Positions 42,591 to 51,461 of a DNA stretch of 64,000 nucleotides are shown one piece after another. Positions within the stretch are counted from its first letter, which is position 1, and every line of letters starts with the position of its first letter. The notes under the pieces are model-generated. The model was not told the DNA's origin. It did not search any database and worked only from the letters and a program-made list of their open reading frames with translations. This stretch comes from JABMMZ01 sp040403495 (GTDB lineage: Bacteria > Bacteroidota > Bacteroidia > NS11-12g > UBA955), in NCBI GenBank assembly GCA_040403495.1, contig JBBAKM010000013.1, positions 15,773 to 79,772 on the forward strand. Reading direction: 5' to 3'. Position numbers and translations under genes: made by a program.

Positions 42591-42959
42591 ATGAATAAAT
42601 TATTTGCTACTCTTCTGTCTCTTTTCATTCTGTCTGCTTGCTCCTCTTCTAAACCAGAAGGAACGTATGGTGAAGCTTTCGAAAACAATGGTGCTATTGA
42701 GTTAAATACAGCTTTAAAGTCATACGAAATGGGCGTGGATACCATCTATGTAATTAAAGGAAAAGTGGATAATGTTTGTACCCACTCTGGCTGTTGGATT
42801 ATGTTTAAAAACGAAGGAAAGGAGTATTATATCAATACTCTAGAAAAATTTACATTACCAAAAAATGTTTTAGGCAAAAAAGCTATTGCCAAAGGTCGCT
42901 TTGTAAAAGACGAAGAGGACGAAATAAGTTTTGAAGCTAGCGGTATTATTGTTGAATAA
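42591..42959 (+). CDS. DUF4920 lipoprotein
   Basis: 122 aa: lipoprotein signal MNKLFATLLSLFILSACSSS, then YGEAFENNGAIELNTAL, VIKGKVDNVCTHSGCWIMFKN and GKKAIAKGRFVKDEEDEISFEASG. The CTHSGCW core and OB-fold-like strands define DUF4920. The paired Cys (CTHSGC) may bind metal or form a disulfide. Periplasmic or outer-membrane anchored; role unknown. Its 3' end overlaps miaA by 14 bases. Confidence 0.88.
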   Translation: MNKLFATLLSLFILSACSSSKPEGTYGEAFENNGAIELNTALKSYEMGVDTIYVIKGKVDNVCTHSGCWIMFKNEGKEYYINTLEKFTLPKNVLGKKAIAKGRFVKDEEDEISFEASGIIVE

Positions 42960-43782
42960 TACTTTGGTTTTTAAACCACGTTAATTGTCGTTTTGCGTAG
43001 TTGCGGGTGTGTTGTTTTATTTTTTCAATCGCCATTTCTTTGCTAATTTCTTTTTCAAAACAAGGCCACCACTCCGAATATCCTACTGTTTTTAAAGCAT
43101 TTAAATCTTTGTGAATGTACAATGAATGTGCTTCTTCCTCAAGTCCATCTTCTATCATTTGGTCTACTCTCGCATTGATTCTTTGATACAGCTGCTCGCG
43201 AGGTAATTCGATTAAGTCTATATTAACTTCAAATGGATATTCGATAGAAACCATTGGTTCTCCTGATGGTTTTTCTTGTAATCCAATTTCAATGGCGCGA
43301 ATAATTCTATGTGGATTCTTGCTTTCAATTAAAGAAGGGGATAATAAACCAGTGTATTTTTCAATCACAAATTCAATTCCCTTTGTTCCTATTAATACAT
43401 TCAATTCGTTGCGTAATGCTTCGTTTTTGCTCGGTAAAAGGTCTATTCCATTGATAAGTGAGTTAATGTATAAGCCTGTTCCTCCACAAACAATTATATT
43501 GTCGTATGTCTGAAATAGTTCGTTTATTAACGTTCTACCTTCATTCACATATTTGCCAACATTATAGTCGTCAAAGATGGAAACGTGGTTAATGAAATAG
43601 TGTTTAACCTCATCAAGTTGTGCTAATGTTGGTTTGGCAACGCCAATATTAAGTTCTTTGTATATTTGTCTCGAATCAGCAGAAAGGATAGGACAACAGA
43701 GTTTCTTGGCTAAACGAATTGAGTAATCTGTTTTTCCAGCAGCGGTAGGTCCTATGATTAACCATATTTTTTTTGGCATCAT
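42946..43782 (-). CDS. miaA: tRNA dimethylallyltransferase
   Basis: Adds a dimethylallyl group to A37 of tRNAs reading UNN codons. About 278 aa. P-loop IIGPTAAGKTDYSIRLA, LSADSRQIYKELNIGVAKP, VCGGTGLYINSLINGID and the C-terminal KQHTRNYAKRQLTWFKNQ are family hallmarks. I chose ATG 43782; a longer frame from TTG 43818 would overlap the upstream gene's stop. It sits 16 bases after the dehydrogenase gene, same strand, probably one transcript. Confidence 0.95.
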   Translation of the reverse strand: MMPKKIWLIIGPTAAGKTDYSIRLAKKLCCPILSADSRQIYKELNIGVAKPTLAQLDEVKHYFINHVSIFDDYNVGKYVNEGRTLINELFQTYDNIIVCGGTGLYINSLINGIDLLPSKNEALRNELNVLIGTKGIEFVIEKYTGLLSPSLIESKNPHRIIRAIEIGLQEKPSGEPMVSIEYPFEVNIDLIELPREQLYQRINARVDQMIEDGLEEEAHSLYIHKDLNALKTVGYSEWWPCFEKEISKEMAIEKIKQHTRNYAKRQLTWFKNQSIIQQ

Positions 43783-43798
43783 GGCACTAGTATAATGA

Positions 43799-44686
43799 CT
43801 ATTTAAAGTTGGGTGCAACCACTAATTCTTTGGTTCCATTGGCGTAGTCGTAAAAACCTCTTCCAGATTTTACGCCCAAATCACCTGCAGTTACCATGTT
43901 TATAAGCAACGGACTTGCGGCATACTTAGGATTTCCTAATCCTGTGTGTAATACATTTAAAATAGCCAAACAAACATCTAAACCGATAAAGTCAGCCAAT
44001 TGTAATGGTCCCATCGGATGAGCCATACCTAATTTCATGACAGTATCAATCTCTTCAACTCCAGCAACACCCTCGTTTAAAGTAATAATAGCCTCATTTA
44101 TCATTGGCATTAATATTCTATTGGCAACAAAACCAGGATAGTCATTTACCAAAGTAGGTGTTTTGCCAATTGTTTTGCTAAGATTCATAATGGTTTCTGT
44201 AACTTCACTAGAAGTTTTGTAGCCATTAATAACTTCTACCAATTTCATTACAGGCACTGGATTCATAAAGTGCATACCAATAACTTGAGTAGGTCTGTTG
44301 GTAACCGAAGCAATTTTTGTGATACTTATTGAAGATGTGTTTGAAGACAATATACAATGTGCAGGTGCGTGAGTATCTATGTCTTTAAATAATTGCAACT
44401 TAATGTTGATATTTTCTGTAGCGGCTTCTATAACTAAATCAGCTTGACTTACTCCTTGAACCAAGTCGGTACTTGTTTGAATATTGGCAAGTGTTGCTGC
44501 TTTTTGTTCTTCTGTAATAATTTGTTTGCTCACTTGTCTGTCCAAATTAGACGCAATTTTGGCCACTGCTTTTTGAAGTGCCCCTTCATTGATGTCTATT
44601 AATTGTACTTTAAAATTGTTCATTGCAAACACGTGTGCAATGCCATTACCCATAGTGCCGCATCCTATTACAGAAATATTTTTCAT
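43799..44686 (-). CDS. 3-hydroxybutyryl-CoA dehydrogenase
   Basis: 295 aa from ATG 44686. NAD-binding ISVIGCGTMGNGIAHVFAM, catalytic His in IGMHFMNPVPVMKLVEVI, FVANRILMPMINEAI, and C-terminal LQLADFIGLDVCLAIL and KSGRGFYDY. Oxidises or reduces 3-hydroxybutyryl-CoA/acetoacetyl-CoA in beta-oxidation or butyrate metabolism. The 24-base longer reading from TTG 44710 is excluded because it starts inside the -7 box. Confidence 0.95.
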   Translation of the reverse strand: MKNISVIGCGTMGNGIAHVFAMNNFKVQLIDINEGALQKAVAKIASNLDRQVSKQIITEEQKAATLANIQTSTDLVQGVSQADLVIEAATENINIKLQLFKDIDTHAPAHCILSSNTSSISITKIASVTNRPTQVIGMHFMNPVPVMKLVEVINGYKTSSEVTETIMNLSKTIGKTPTLVNDYPGFVANRILMPMINEAIITLNEGVAGVEEIDTVMKLGMAHPMGPLQLADFIGLDVCLAILNVLHTGLGNPKYAASPLLINMVTAGDLGVKSGRGFYDYANGTKELVVAPNFK

Positions 44687-44707
44687 TGATTTTTTAAAAT
44701 TGTGATG

Positions 44708-44715
44708 CAAAAATA
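44708..44715 (-). promoter_or_regulatory. -7 box for the dehydrogenase-miaA operon
   Basis: The minus strand reads TATTTTTG, 21 bases before ATG 44686. Confidence 0.5.
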
Positions 44716-44790
44716 ACTATTTCAACTCAATTTTATAGTTTTAAGTTGTTTTTTTAAGACAAGAATAAAGCCCATAATTACAACACGAGA

Positions 44791-47133
44791 TTACCTGATT
44801 ATTTGGAATTTCGAAGTGTAAATAATTTCTTCTGTTTTGAATTTAACAATATAAAAACCAGCGTTTAAATCAGCGGTATTAATGACTGTGAATTCACCAT
44901 TTAAATCAATTGGAGGAGTAATTAGTTGCCCTAATGAATTAAAAACTTCGAGCTTATTGATTTCTGAAGGATTGATATTGAATTCAATTTTTTGGTTAGC
45001 TGGATTTGGGAAACCGTTAATGGCTTTTTGAATGTAAGTATTTTTAACCGAAATATTGCCGCTGTTTTTGAAACTTGGCTTTAGGTAATTGAACCCACCT
45101 CTGTTCATTCCTGTTATAATTTCAGGTACATTGTCGCCATCTAAGTCGGCCAAAGAAGGAGTTACAAAACTGCCAATGTCAATTTTAAATATTTTTTGAC
45201 CTTGAAAACTTTTGCGGAAATAAAAAGAATCAAGTTGTTTGAAAGTGCTACTTGGGTTTTTCCCATTGATTTCATACATTCTTAAGTTTCCTAGAGAATT
45301 CCCGACAATTATTTCTAATATACCATCTCCATTTAAGTCGGCAATTGTTGGTTTAGAATAAGTGTTTTTTTCAAAAACAGTAAACTGCCCTAGTATTGCA
45401 AAGGTATCGTCGTAGATATACTGAAAGCCAATGGAATCAAAAGCTTTTATGTTGCCAAAACGATTAGTGGAAATTAAAAAATCAGGCTCACTCAATGAAC
45501 CAATGTTTCTGTAGTATGATAAGGTGCTATCAAATCTGCCAATCACTAAATCTTTTAGACCGTCTTTGTCAATATCAGCAATAGCAGGAGAGCTAAATGA
45601 GCCAATGTCTATGTTAAAACCAGTGTATTGATTGTTCGAAAATACAAAGGTTGGATTTAAAGTGTTGTTGCTTGCAGAATTGTTTTTATAAAATAAAATT
45701 TCGCCTTTGTCATTGCCACATACCAAGTCTAATTTACCATCATTGTCCATGTCTGAAACAGCAATTGTTAAATTATTAAGTCTTTGTGAAATAAAGTTGC
45801 CAAAATCTTGATTTACTAATTTGAATTTTGCTGTTTTGTTTGTTCCAATATTTTCAAATAGATAAAGGCGATCAGCGGTATCTCTTGTAACTAGTTTGTC
45901 CCCATTGTTAGCCACAATACAGTCTAAGTCTCCATCTTTGTCCCAATCTGCAAAAGCCCAACTGTTTCTATTGCCTAAGTCTATAACATCGGGGGTAAAG
46001 AAAGGCGCTTGTTGTGCCCAAGTAGGACTTAAGTCTTGCCCCGTATTTTTGAACCAATTAATTTGATTGGTTTCCTTAGTAATATACTGAAAATTAATAG
46101 AGTTAGGAGCATAAACTAAATCGCGTTTGCCATCATTGTCAATATCGAGAAAATAAGCGGCAGGATAGGTAGCCACAGCGGCTCTGTTGTTACCCGTAAC
46201 AAATAATGTGTCGGCATTGTAAAAAGAATCGTACCCTCTTGAATTAAAAGTTTTTGCGTTCTTTAATAATGTCATGTGGTTGCAACTTTCATTTCCTAAA
46301 AGCATGTCGATGTCGCTATCATTGTCTGCATCAAATAACGTTATAGCAGAACCTGAAGTGTGTCTTGATAGGTCGTAGTTTCTATTTGAGCTAGATGTAC
46401 ATTCATTGAAAATATAACCATTACAGTCAAAGTCGAGGAAGTAACCTAGACATAAATCAACCAAGAAAAAACGCATACTGTCTGGAGGGAGATTTTTTTC
46501 AACTTGTGCATTTTTGTATAAATAGATTGCACCACCAACATTCGAATAGCTCATAATGTCTAAGTCGCCATCGTTGTCAATGTCATAAATCCCTGGTAAG
46601 TGAATTGAGGGAGTAGAAAGGGTGTTGAATTCAATGAATGAACCTTTAGGACTCATGTTTCTAAAACTGATTTTGTCGATTAGAACAAAGGCGGGACGGC
46701 CAGAAACGGTGAAAGAAATGTTTTTATAAACGATGTAACCTTGATCACCGATGGTAAAAATATCTTCATAACCGTCATTGTTATAATCTCTTAATAACAT
46801 CCAACCAAAAGGTCTCATTTTAGGAAAAAAATCGGCATAACGGTTATCCAATTCATAATTTACTTCGCCTAAAGCGCCTTTGTTGATATAGGTGGAAATA
46901 GAACCATCTAATTTGTCATAAAGAACCATGTCTTTTTTACCGTCGCCATTCACATCACAAGCGCTAAATTGTGGACAATGGTAGCCGCCTGAGCTTGAAA
47001 ATTTTAATGGACGCAAGGCATTGTCAACAAAAGTAATGCTGTCGGAAAAGTAATATTTCAACTGCTGTGCTTTGATTTTAAAGGGCAAAGACAAGTAAAT
47101 AAGTGCCAAAAAAGCTGTAATTTTCAGTTTCAT
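44791..47133 (-). CDS. Secreted FG-GAP/VCBS repeat protein with T9SS type A sorting domain
   Basis: 780 aa. Signal peptide MKLKITAFLALIYLSLPFKIKAQ; about seven FG-GAP/VCBS units with Ca-binding DxDxDGxxD loops (for example DVNGDGKKDMVLYD, DIDNDGDLDIMSYS, DIDKDGLKDLVIGR, DLDGDNVPEIITG), forming a propeller; and a type A sorting domain (INGFPNPANQKIEFNINP ... NAGFYIVKFKT). T9SS cargo at the surface, probably adhesive. I chose ATG 47133 because the signal begins there and a TATCTTTG box is 17 bases upstream. Confidence 0.92.
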   Translation of the reverse strand: MKLKITAFLALIYLSLPFKIKAQQLKYYFSDSITFVDNALRPLKFSSSGGYHCPQFSACDVNGDGKKDMVLYDKLDGSISTYINKGALGEVNYELDNRYADFFPKMRPFGWMLLRDYNNDGYEDIFTIGDQGYIVYKNISFTVSGRPAFVLIDKISFRNMSPKGSFIEFNTLSTPSIHLPGIYDIDNDGDLDIMSYSNVGGAIYLYKNAQVEKNLPPDSMRFFLVDLCLGYFLDFDCNGYIFNECTSSSNRNYDLSRHTSGSAITLFDADNDSDIDMLLGNESCNHMTLLKNAKTFNSRGYDSFYNADTLFVTGNNRAAVATYPAAYFLDIDNDGKRDLVYAPNSINFQYITKETNQINWFKNTGQDLSPTWAQQAPFFTPDVIDLGNRNSWAFADWDKDGDLDCIVANNGDKLVTRDTADRLYLFENIGTNKTAKFKLVNQDFGNFISQRLNNLTIAVSDMDNDGKLDLVCGNDKGEILFYKNNSASNNTLNPTFVFSNNQYTGFNIDIGSFSSPAIADIDKDGLKDLVIGRFDSTLSYYRNIGSLSEPDFLISTNRFGNIKAFDSIGFQYIYDDTFAILGQFTVFEKNTYSKPTIADLNGDGILEIIVGNSLGNLRMYEINGKNPSSTFKQLDSFYFRKSFQGQKIFKIDIGSFVTPSLADLDGDNVPEIITGMNRGGFNYLKPSFKNSGNISVKNTYIQKAINGFPNPANQKIEFNINPSEINKLEVFNSLGQLITPPIDLNGEFTVINTADLNAGFYIVKFKTEEIIYTSKFQIIR

Positions 47134-47150
47134 GTATAAAAATCTTAATT

Positions 47151-47158
47151 CAAAGATA
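47151..47158 (-). promoter_or_regulatory. -7 box for the FG-GAP protein
   Basis: The minus strand reads TATCTTTG, 17 bases before ATG 47133, in a compact divergent promoter region with murF. Confidence 0.5.
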
Positions 47159-47211
47159 CAAATAAGACAATAATATTCCAATAACGCTGCACGAATTAAT
47201 TCCTTTTTATA

Positions 47212-47219
47212 TATTTTTG
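47212..47219 (+). promoter_or_regulatory. -7 box for murF
   Basis: TATTTTTG ends 12 bases before ATG 47232. Its terminal TTG is the in-frame codon that could be mistaken for the start. Confidence 0.5.
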
Positions 47220-47231
47220 AATTTTAAAACC

Positions 47232-48509
47232 ATGCACCTCGACGATTTATATCAACTCTTCATTAAAGCCAATCAATTGGTTTCAACTGATACCAGACAA
47301 ATTAAACCTGCTTCACTGTTTTTTGCATTAAAGGGTCCCAATTTTAATGGCAATTTATTCGTAGAAGAAGCATTGGAAAAAGGAGCAATGTATTCTATTT
47401 CAGACGAGTATAAGGGAGATAATTCTAGAGTTATTTTGGTTGATGATGTATTAAAAACACTTCAAGATTTAGCTAATTACCACAGAAAACAACTTGGTAT
47501 TAAAGTCATTGGAATAGGGGGGAGCAATGGAAAAACAACGACTAAAGAACTTCTTCATGCTTGTATGAGTAAGGCGTTTAATGTATTTTCAACGGTAGGG
47601 AATTTGAATAATCACATTGGAGTGCCATTGACATTGCTTCAATTAACAAGCAAACACCAATTTGCAATAGTTGAGTTGGGTGCCAATAAAGGAGGAGATA
47701 TTGAGGAACTCTGTTTGATAGCAGAGCCTGATTTTGGAGTAATCACCAATATTGGGAAAGAACATTTGGAAGGATTTGGAGATATAGAAGGGGTGGCTAA
47801 AGCTGAAAGTGAGTTGTATGATTATTTATTAAAAAACAATGGACATTCTTTTGTTAATGAAGATGACATGTGGCTCATGAATATGAGTAAAAGGCTTAAA
47901 AACAAAACAGGATATTCCATACATTCCAATCAATTTTCAGACGTTCAATTGGTGCCTCAAATTTCTTTTAATTACAATGAACTTTCTTTTCAATCGCCTT
48001 TGTTTGGCGCTCACAATCTTCAGAATATCGTTGTTGCTATTACAATTTCAGGTTATTTTGGGGTAAAAATAGAGTTGATTAAAGAAGCTATTGCAGAATA
48101 CCATCCACAAAATAACCGTTCACAAATTATTCAAACAGACAAAGGAAACACCTTGCTTATGGATGCTTATAATGCAAATCCAAGCAGTGTTGAAAGTGCA
48201 TTGAAAACATTTAGTTCAATGGGCGACAAACCTCAATTTGCGGTTTTAGGAGATATGTTTGAGTTGGGTAGTCATGAGGCAGATGAACATCAAGCTATTC
48301 TTAATTTGTGTGCTTCTATGACTGAATTAAACGCAATACTAGTTGGGAATGCATTTAACCGTTGCAATAATTCCAATTCTAACATTAAAACATTTTCAAA
48401 CAAAGAAGAGGCAATGCAATACTTTGCTGAGATGGATGTAAGAAATAGTAATGTGTTGTTAAAAGGGTCAAGAAGTATGAAAATGGAAGATTTTAAAACA
48501 ATGTTTTAA
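47232..48509 (+). CDS. murF: UDP-N-acetylmuramoyl-tripeptide-D-alanyl-D-alanine ligase
   Basis: Adds D-Ala-D-Ala to UDP-MurNAc-tripeptide in the cytoplasm, the last soluble step of peptidoglycan precursor synthesis. 425 aa. Visible: STDTRQIKPASLFFALKGPNFNG, P-loop IGIGGSNGKTTTKELL, GNLNNHIGVPLTLLQL, VELGANKGGDIEEL, TNIGKEHLEGFG and LMDAYNANPSSVESAL. The gene is alone here, outside the usual mur/fts cluster, so it may be the only murF or a second copy. Confidence 0.95.
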   Translation: MHLDDLYQLFIKANQLVSTDTRQIKPASLFFALKGPNFNGNLFVEEALEKGAMYSISDEYKGDNSRVILVDDVLKTLQDLANYHRKQLGIKVIGIGGSNGKTTTKELLHACMSKAFNVFSTVGNLNNHIGVPLTLLQLTSKHQFAIVELGANKGGDIEELCLIAEPDFGVITNIGKEHLEGFGDIEGVAKAESELYDYLLKNNGHSFVNEDDMWLMNMSKRLKNKTGYSIHSNQFSDVQLVPQISFNYNELSFQSPLFGAHNLQNIVVAITISGYFGVKIELIKEAIAEYHPQNNRSQIIQTDKGNTLLMDAYNANPSSVESALKTFSSMGDKPQFAVLGDMFELGSHEADEHQAILNLCASMTELNAILVGNAFNRCNNSNSNIKTFSNKEEAMQYFAEMDVRNSNVLLKGSRSMKMEDFKTMF

Positions 48510-48829
48510 TCCTCGTAATCATCAGTAGGTTTGTCCTTACTGTATTGATCATCATCTTCGTCATCGCCAGAAAGTTCGTCTTTCTCTTCATTACTGAAGT
48601 CAAGTTCTTCAATATCCAAATCATCGTACATCTGTTTAAGTTGAGATGATACTTTGATTAGAAAAATAGTGTCGTCAGTTTCAACTCTAACCGCTGAAAT
48701 TAATTCACCTTTTGCATTTGGAAATTTGATGATATTATTTTCATAACCATTAGGATATATTTCACCTAATTTGTTGAGTATATCATCGGGTACATTACTA
48801 TAGTCTACTATTTTACGAAGCTTATCCAT
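48506..48829 (-). CDS. Small acidic protein, unknown
   Basis: 107 aa: MDKLRKIVDYSNVPDDILNKLGEIYPNGYENNIIKFPNAKGE, then VETDDTIFLIKVSSQLKQM, ending in a very acidic tail (EEKDELSGDDEDDDQYSKD). No signal peptide. Conserved-looking N-terminal domain, no family recognised. A TATTTTTG box is 17 bases upstream. Its 3' end overlaps the murF stop by 4 bases (convergent). Confidence 0.72.
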   Translation of the reverse strand: MDKLRKIVDYSNVPDDILNKLGEIYPNGYENNIIKFPNAKGELISAVRVETDDTIFLIKVSSQLKQMYDDLDIEELDFSNEEKDELSGDDEDDDQYSKDKPTDDYED

Positions 48830-48846
48830 TGAAGAATTTATTGATG

Positions 48847-48854
48847 CAAAAATA
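48847..48854 (-). promoter_or_regulatory. -7 box for the acidic protein
   Basis: The minus strand reads TATTTTTG, 17 bases before ATG 48829. A run of T with spaced G (48870-48908) lies upstream. Confidence 0.45.
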
Positions 48855-48921
48855 TATGTTCAATTCATATCTTTAAATTTTTTTTTGATTTTTTTTGATT
48901 TTTTTTTCTAAACTGAGCTAA

Positions 48922-49041
48922 ATGCTTGTTATTGCTATAGGTTTAAGCACTTGTGTAGTTCTTTATAGTTCGATTTTAAGCATTAGGAAGGACCCAAAAA
49001 TGAGCGTTTTGAACAAGAAAAGTAGAGGATGTTTAAATTAA
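48922..49041 (+). CDS. Putative 39-aa single-pass membrane protein
   Basis: ATG 48922 to TAA 49041 encodes MLVIAIGLSTCVVLYSSILS then IRKDPKMSVLNKKSRGCLN: one hydrophobic helix followed by a strongly basic cytoplasmic-type tail with two Cys overall. It fills the gap between the acidic protein and the MenE-like gene. No homologue recognised, so coding status is uncertain. The helix-plus-basic-tail pattern favours a real small membrane protein. Confidence 0.4.
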   Translation: MLVIAIGLSTCVVLYSSILSIRKDPKMSVLNKKSRGCLN

Positions 49042-49089
49042 AAAGTCATTAGTTTTGTTTATTTAACCTTACTTCAATGGTTAATAAAA

Positions 49090-50085
49090 TCAACTTAGTG
49101 GATTTGTTAGTCTATTTTTAATTTCAATTCTGTCAATTTTGTTCGATTGATTTAATGGAATTTCATTAATTTGTATGATTCGTTTTGGGATAGCATATTT
49201 AGAATATTGGCTTAAAAATGTGAAATCCACTTGGTCAAAAGCACTGACATCTGAACTTAAAAGTACTATTTTGTCTCCCAGTGCATCATCGGGGATTGAA
49301 CTAATAACAAAAGTTGCTTTTGGAGAAATATTTTCTTCTATTAATTGTTCGATGTATTCAGGGATTAATTTAACACCTCCCGTATTTATAACAAAGTCGG
49401 CACGACCAATCATTTTGAATTCTCTGTTATCATTCAACTCAATAAAATCATTGGTTGTAATATATTCTGTGTGAAATGGACATTTTATTTCAATACATTG
49501 TTCTTGATTTTGTCTGATTAAAACATCATCAAATGGTTTAAAATGCGACTGGTGATGTTCGGTATTCACTTTTCTTAAGGCGATATGGGAACATGTTTCT
49601 GTCATTCCATAGCTGTGATAAAAAACAGTGGGTATATTTAAGGATTGAATTTGTTTTTCAAGTGAAAAAGAAAGGTCGCCACCACCTATAATAACAGTTC
49701 TAATTGCACTTAAATTTTGACTTTGAGTTGGGTCTTTCAAGATATTTGAGCATTGGAATGGCGTAAATGAAGCAATAGTTGCCTCACTTTTTATTAAAAA
49801 TGGAGAACCAGATGGTTCAATAATAGTAACAGGGATATTCCAAACTAAAGAGCGTACTAACATCATTAAACCGCCAATTTTGTCAATAGGGATACAACAC
49901 AATAAATGATCGTTAGGTTGAGGTTTTATCTCCTTAGCGGTATTTAAGGCACTCCAAATTAACCACTCTTTTTTTAATTCAATGGATTTGGGAACACCTG
50001 TACTTCCTGATGTTTTGATATAAAATGATGGAACATTTTGCTCCCATTGTTCAAAAAAAATGGTAGCAAGTTCTTTATTTGTCAT
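49090..50085 (-). CDS. AMP-binding acyl-CoA ligase, MenE-like (short form)
   Basis: 331 aa, shorter than typical adenylating enzymes (about 450-550). ATP loop FYIKTSGSTGVPKSIELKK, HSYGMTETCSHIALRKVN (A5 motif), FKMIGRADFVINTGGVKL (A8), and a final SNKIDRIEIKNRL with the A10 lysine. Short AMP-binding proteins of this type in Bacteroidota are usually o-succinylbenzoate-CoA ligases of menaquinone synthesis; no other men gene is here. Overlaps the aminotransferase gene by 11 bases. Confidence 0.82.
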   Translation of the reverse strand: MTNKELATIFFEQWEQNVPSFYIKTSGSTGVPKSIELKKEWLIWSALNTAKEIKPQPNDHLLCCIPIDKIGGLMMLVRSLVWNIPVTIIEPSGSPFLIKSEATIASFTPFQCSNILKDPTQSQNLSAIRTVIIGGGDLSFSLEKQIQSLNIPTVFYHSYGMTETCSHIALRKVNTEHHQSHFKPFDDVLIRQNQEQCIEIKCPFHTEYITTNDFIELNDNREFKMIGRADFVINTGGVKLIPEYIEQLIEENISPKATFVISSIPDDALGDKIVLLSSDVSAFDQVDFTFLSQYSKYAIPKRIIQINEIPLNQSNKIDRIEIKNRLTNPLS

Positions 50086-51361
50086 TCTTTATAAATTGGT
50101 CAATAACTTTCAATAATGAATCTAATTCAGTCTCATTGTTATAGATATGGGTAGAAACACGCAAGCAATTGATATTGTTTTCGGGAACATATCGGATTAT
50201 AATATTGTTTTCGTATCCTTTTTTCTGAAGTTCGGACATTTCTTTCCCCTTTATTTTAAATGCAATTTGAGCCCCTTTGGAGATAGATTCTGTTGGTGTT
50301 AACATTTCTATATCAGTGCTTAAATTGAGCAATTGTTCTTGTAAATAATTGGCTAGTTGTTTTACTCTTTTCTCTATTCGTTGCTTACCTATTTGTTCGT
50401 GAAAAAGTACAGCGGCTTCTATCCCTTTAAACAAAGCTGCATTTTGTGTGCCGTAAAAGAATCGATGACCGTTGTCGACATATGATTCCATTTTAGGAGG
50501 ATTGCTCAACATGTCCCAACCTGTATCAACACCACCGCCACCATAATATACTTGAACTAATGAGCGCGCATTTTCTGACACGTATAAAAATCCAGTCCCC
50601 TTGGGGCCTAACATCCACTTATGGCAACAACCAACATAAAAATCGCAGTTGATGTCTTTAAGGTCGATAGATAGCATACCGGGAGGGTGAGCGCCATCTA
50701 TCATTGTTACTATACCCATGCTTTTGGCAATGGCACAAATTTCCTTAACGGGGAGTACTTGACCTATTGTGCAAGGAATATGAGGGATGCTTACGACTTT
50801 GGTTTTTTTAGTAATTGTTTTTTTGAACAATTCAATAGTTTCTTCAGCCGTTTTTCCTAGTTCCATTGGTTTGGCTACAATGCCATGTAGTTTTGCCCTG
50901 TTAAGCCATGGGCCAGCGTGTCCTACATGTTCGTGTTTTGTCATTATAACTTCGTCACCTGCTTTTAAATTTAAACCCCAACAGATAATATTAATCCCTT
51001 CTGTTACATTTCTGGTTAAAGATATTTCAGTTTGTTTGGTTCCTAAAAACCGAGCTAGTGCGTTGATTGCGATGTCCTCATTCCCTCCATATCTGCCATT
51101 TTTTTCAATGTCCATCATTTCATTTTGTATGGCATGAATGACAGAAAAAGGGGAAGGTCCCGATGTGCCATTATTCAAAAAGGTTTTGGAACTTAGTAAA
51201 GGAAATTGAGAACGAATAAGTTTCCATAATTGCTCTTCTTCAAGGTTGTTAAGATTACTCAATGAAACAGATATAGGGTTTGCATTTACTTCACTGATAC
51301 CAAGGCTCAAAGCTCCAGTGGTCAATAAAGATTGTTTTATGAAATTTCTTCTATTCGTCAT
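50075..51361 (-). CDS. Class V aminotransferase-family protein with Tat signal
   Basis: 428 aa. N-terminus MTNRRNFIKQSLLTTGALSLG has a twin-arginine motif (NRRNFIK) and hydrophobic core, so it is probably exported folded. PLP fold type I: TFLNNGTSGPSPFSV, TRNVTEGINIICWGL, MTKHEHVGHAGPWL, DGAHPPGMLSIDL and the PLP lysine in GCCHKWMLGPKGTGFLY. It resembles isopenicillin N epimerase-like and cysteine desulfurase-like enzymes; substrate unknown. It is unusual for a PLP enzyme to carry a Tat signal. Cotranscribed with the MenE-like gene. Confidence 0.9.
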   Translation of the reverse strand: MTNRRNFIKQSLLTTGALSLGISEVNANPISVSLSNLNNLEEEQLWKLIRSQFPLLSSKTFLNNGTSGPSPFSVIHAIQNEMMDIEKNGRYGGNEDIAINALARFLGTKQTEISLTRNVTEGINIICWGLNLKAGDEVIMTKHEHVGHAGPWLNRAKLHGIVAKPMELGKTAEETIELFKKTITKKTKVVSIPHIPCTIGQVLPVKEICAIAKSMGIVTMIDGAHPPGMLSIDLKDINCDFYVGCCHKWMLGPKGTGFLYVSENARSLVQVYYGGGGVDTGWDMLSNPPKMESYVDNGHRFFYGTQNAALFKGIEAAVLFHEQIGKQRIEKRVKQLANYLQEQLLNLSTDIEMLTPTESISKGAQIAFKIKGKEMSELQKKGYENNIIIRYVPENNINCLRVSTHIYNNETELDSLLKVIDQFIKNDK

Positions 51362-51408
51362 AATTCTTTACACAAACATAAATGAACTTGAGTTAATATC
51401 AAATAAAT

Positions 51409-51445
51409 AAAAAAGGGTTGTCCCATTTATGAAACAACCCTTTTT
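51409..51445. terminator. Intrinsic terminator
   Basis: AAAAGGGTTGT (51411-51421) pairs with ACAACCCTTTT (51434-51444) around a 12-base loop, with A and T runs on either side. It ends transcription of the CsgG-like gene on the minus strand. Confidence 0.85.
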
Positions 51446-51461
51446 AAAACTCATTTATTTT

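Noticed and set aside
48870..48908. T-rich run with spaced G between the acidic-protein gene and the 39-aa ORF
   Set aside because: Low complexity; no flanking stem for a terminator and no repeated unit long enough to be a microsatellite of interest.
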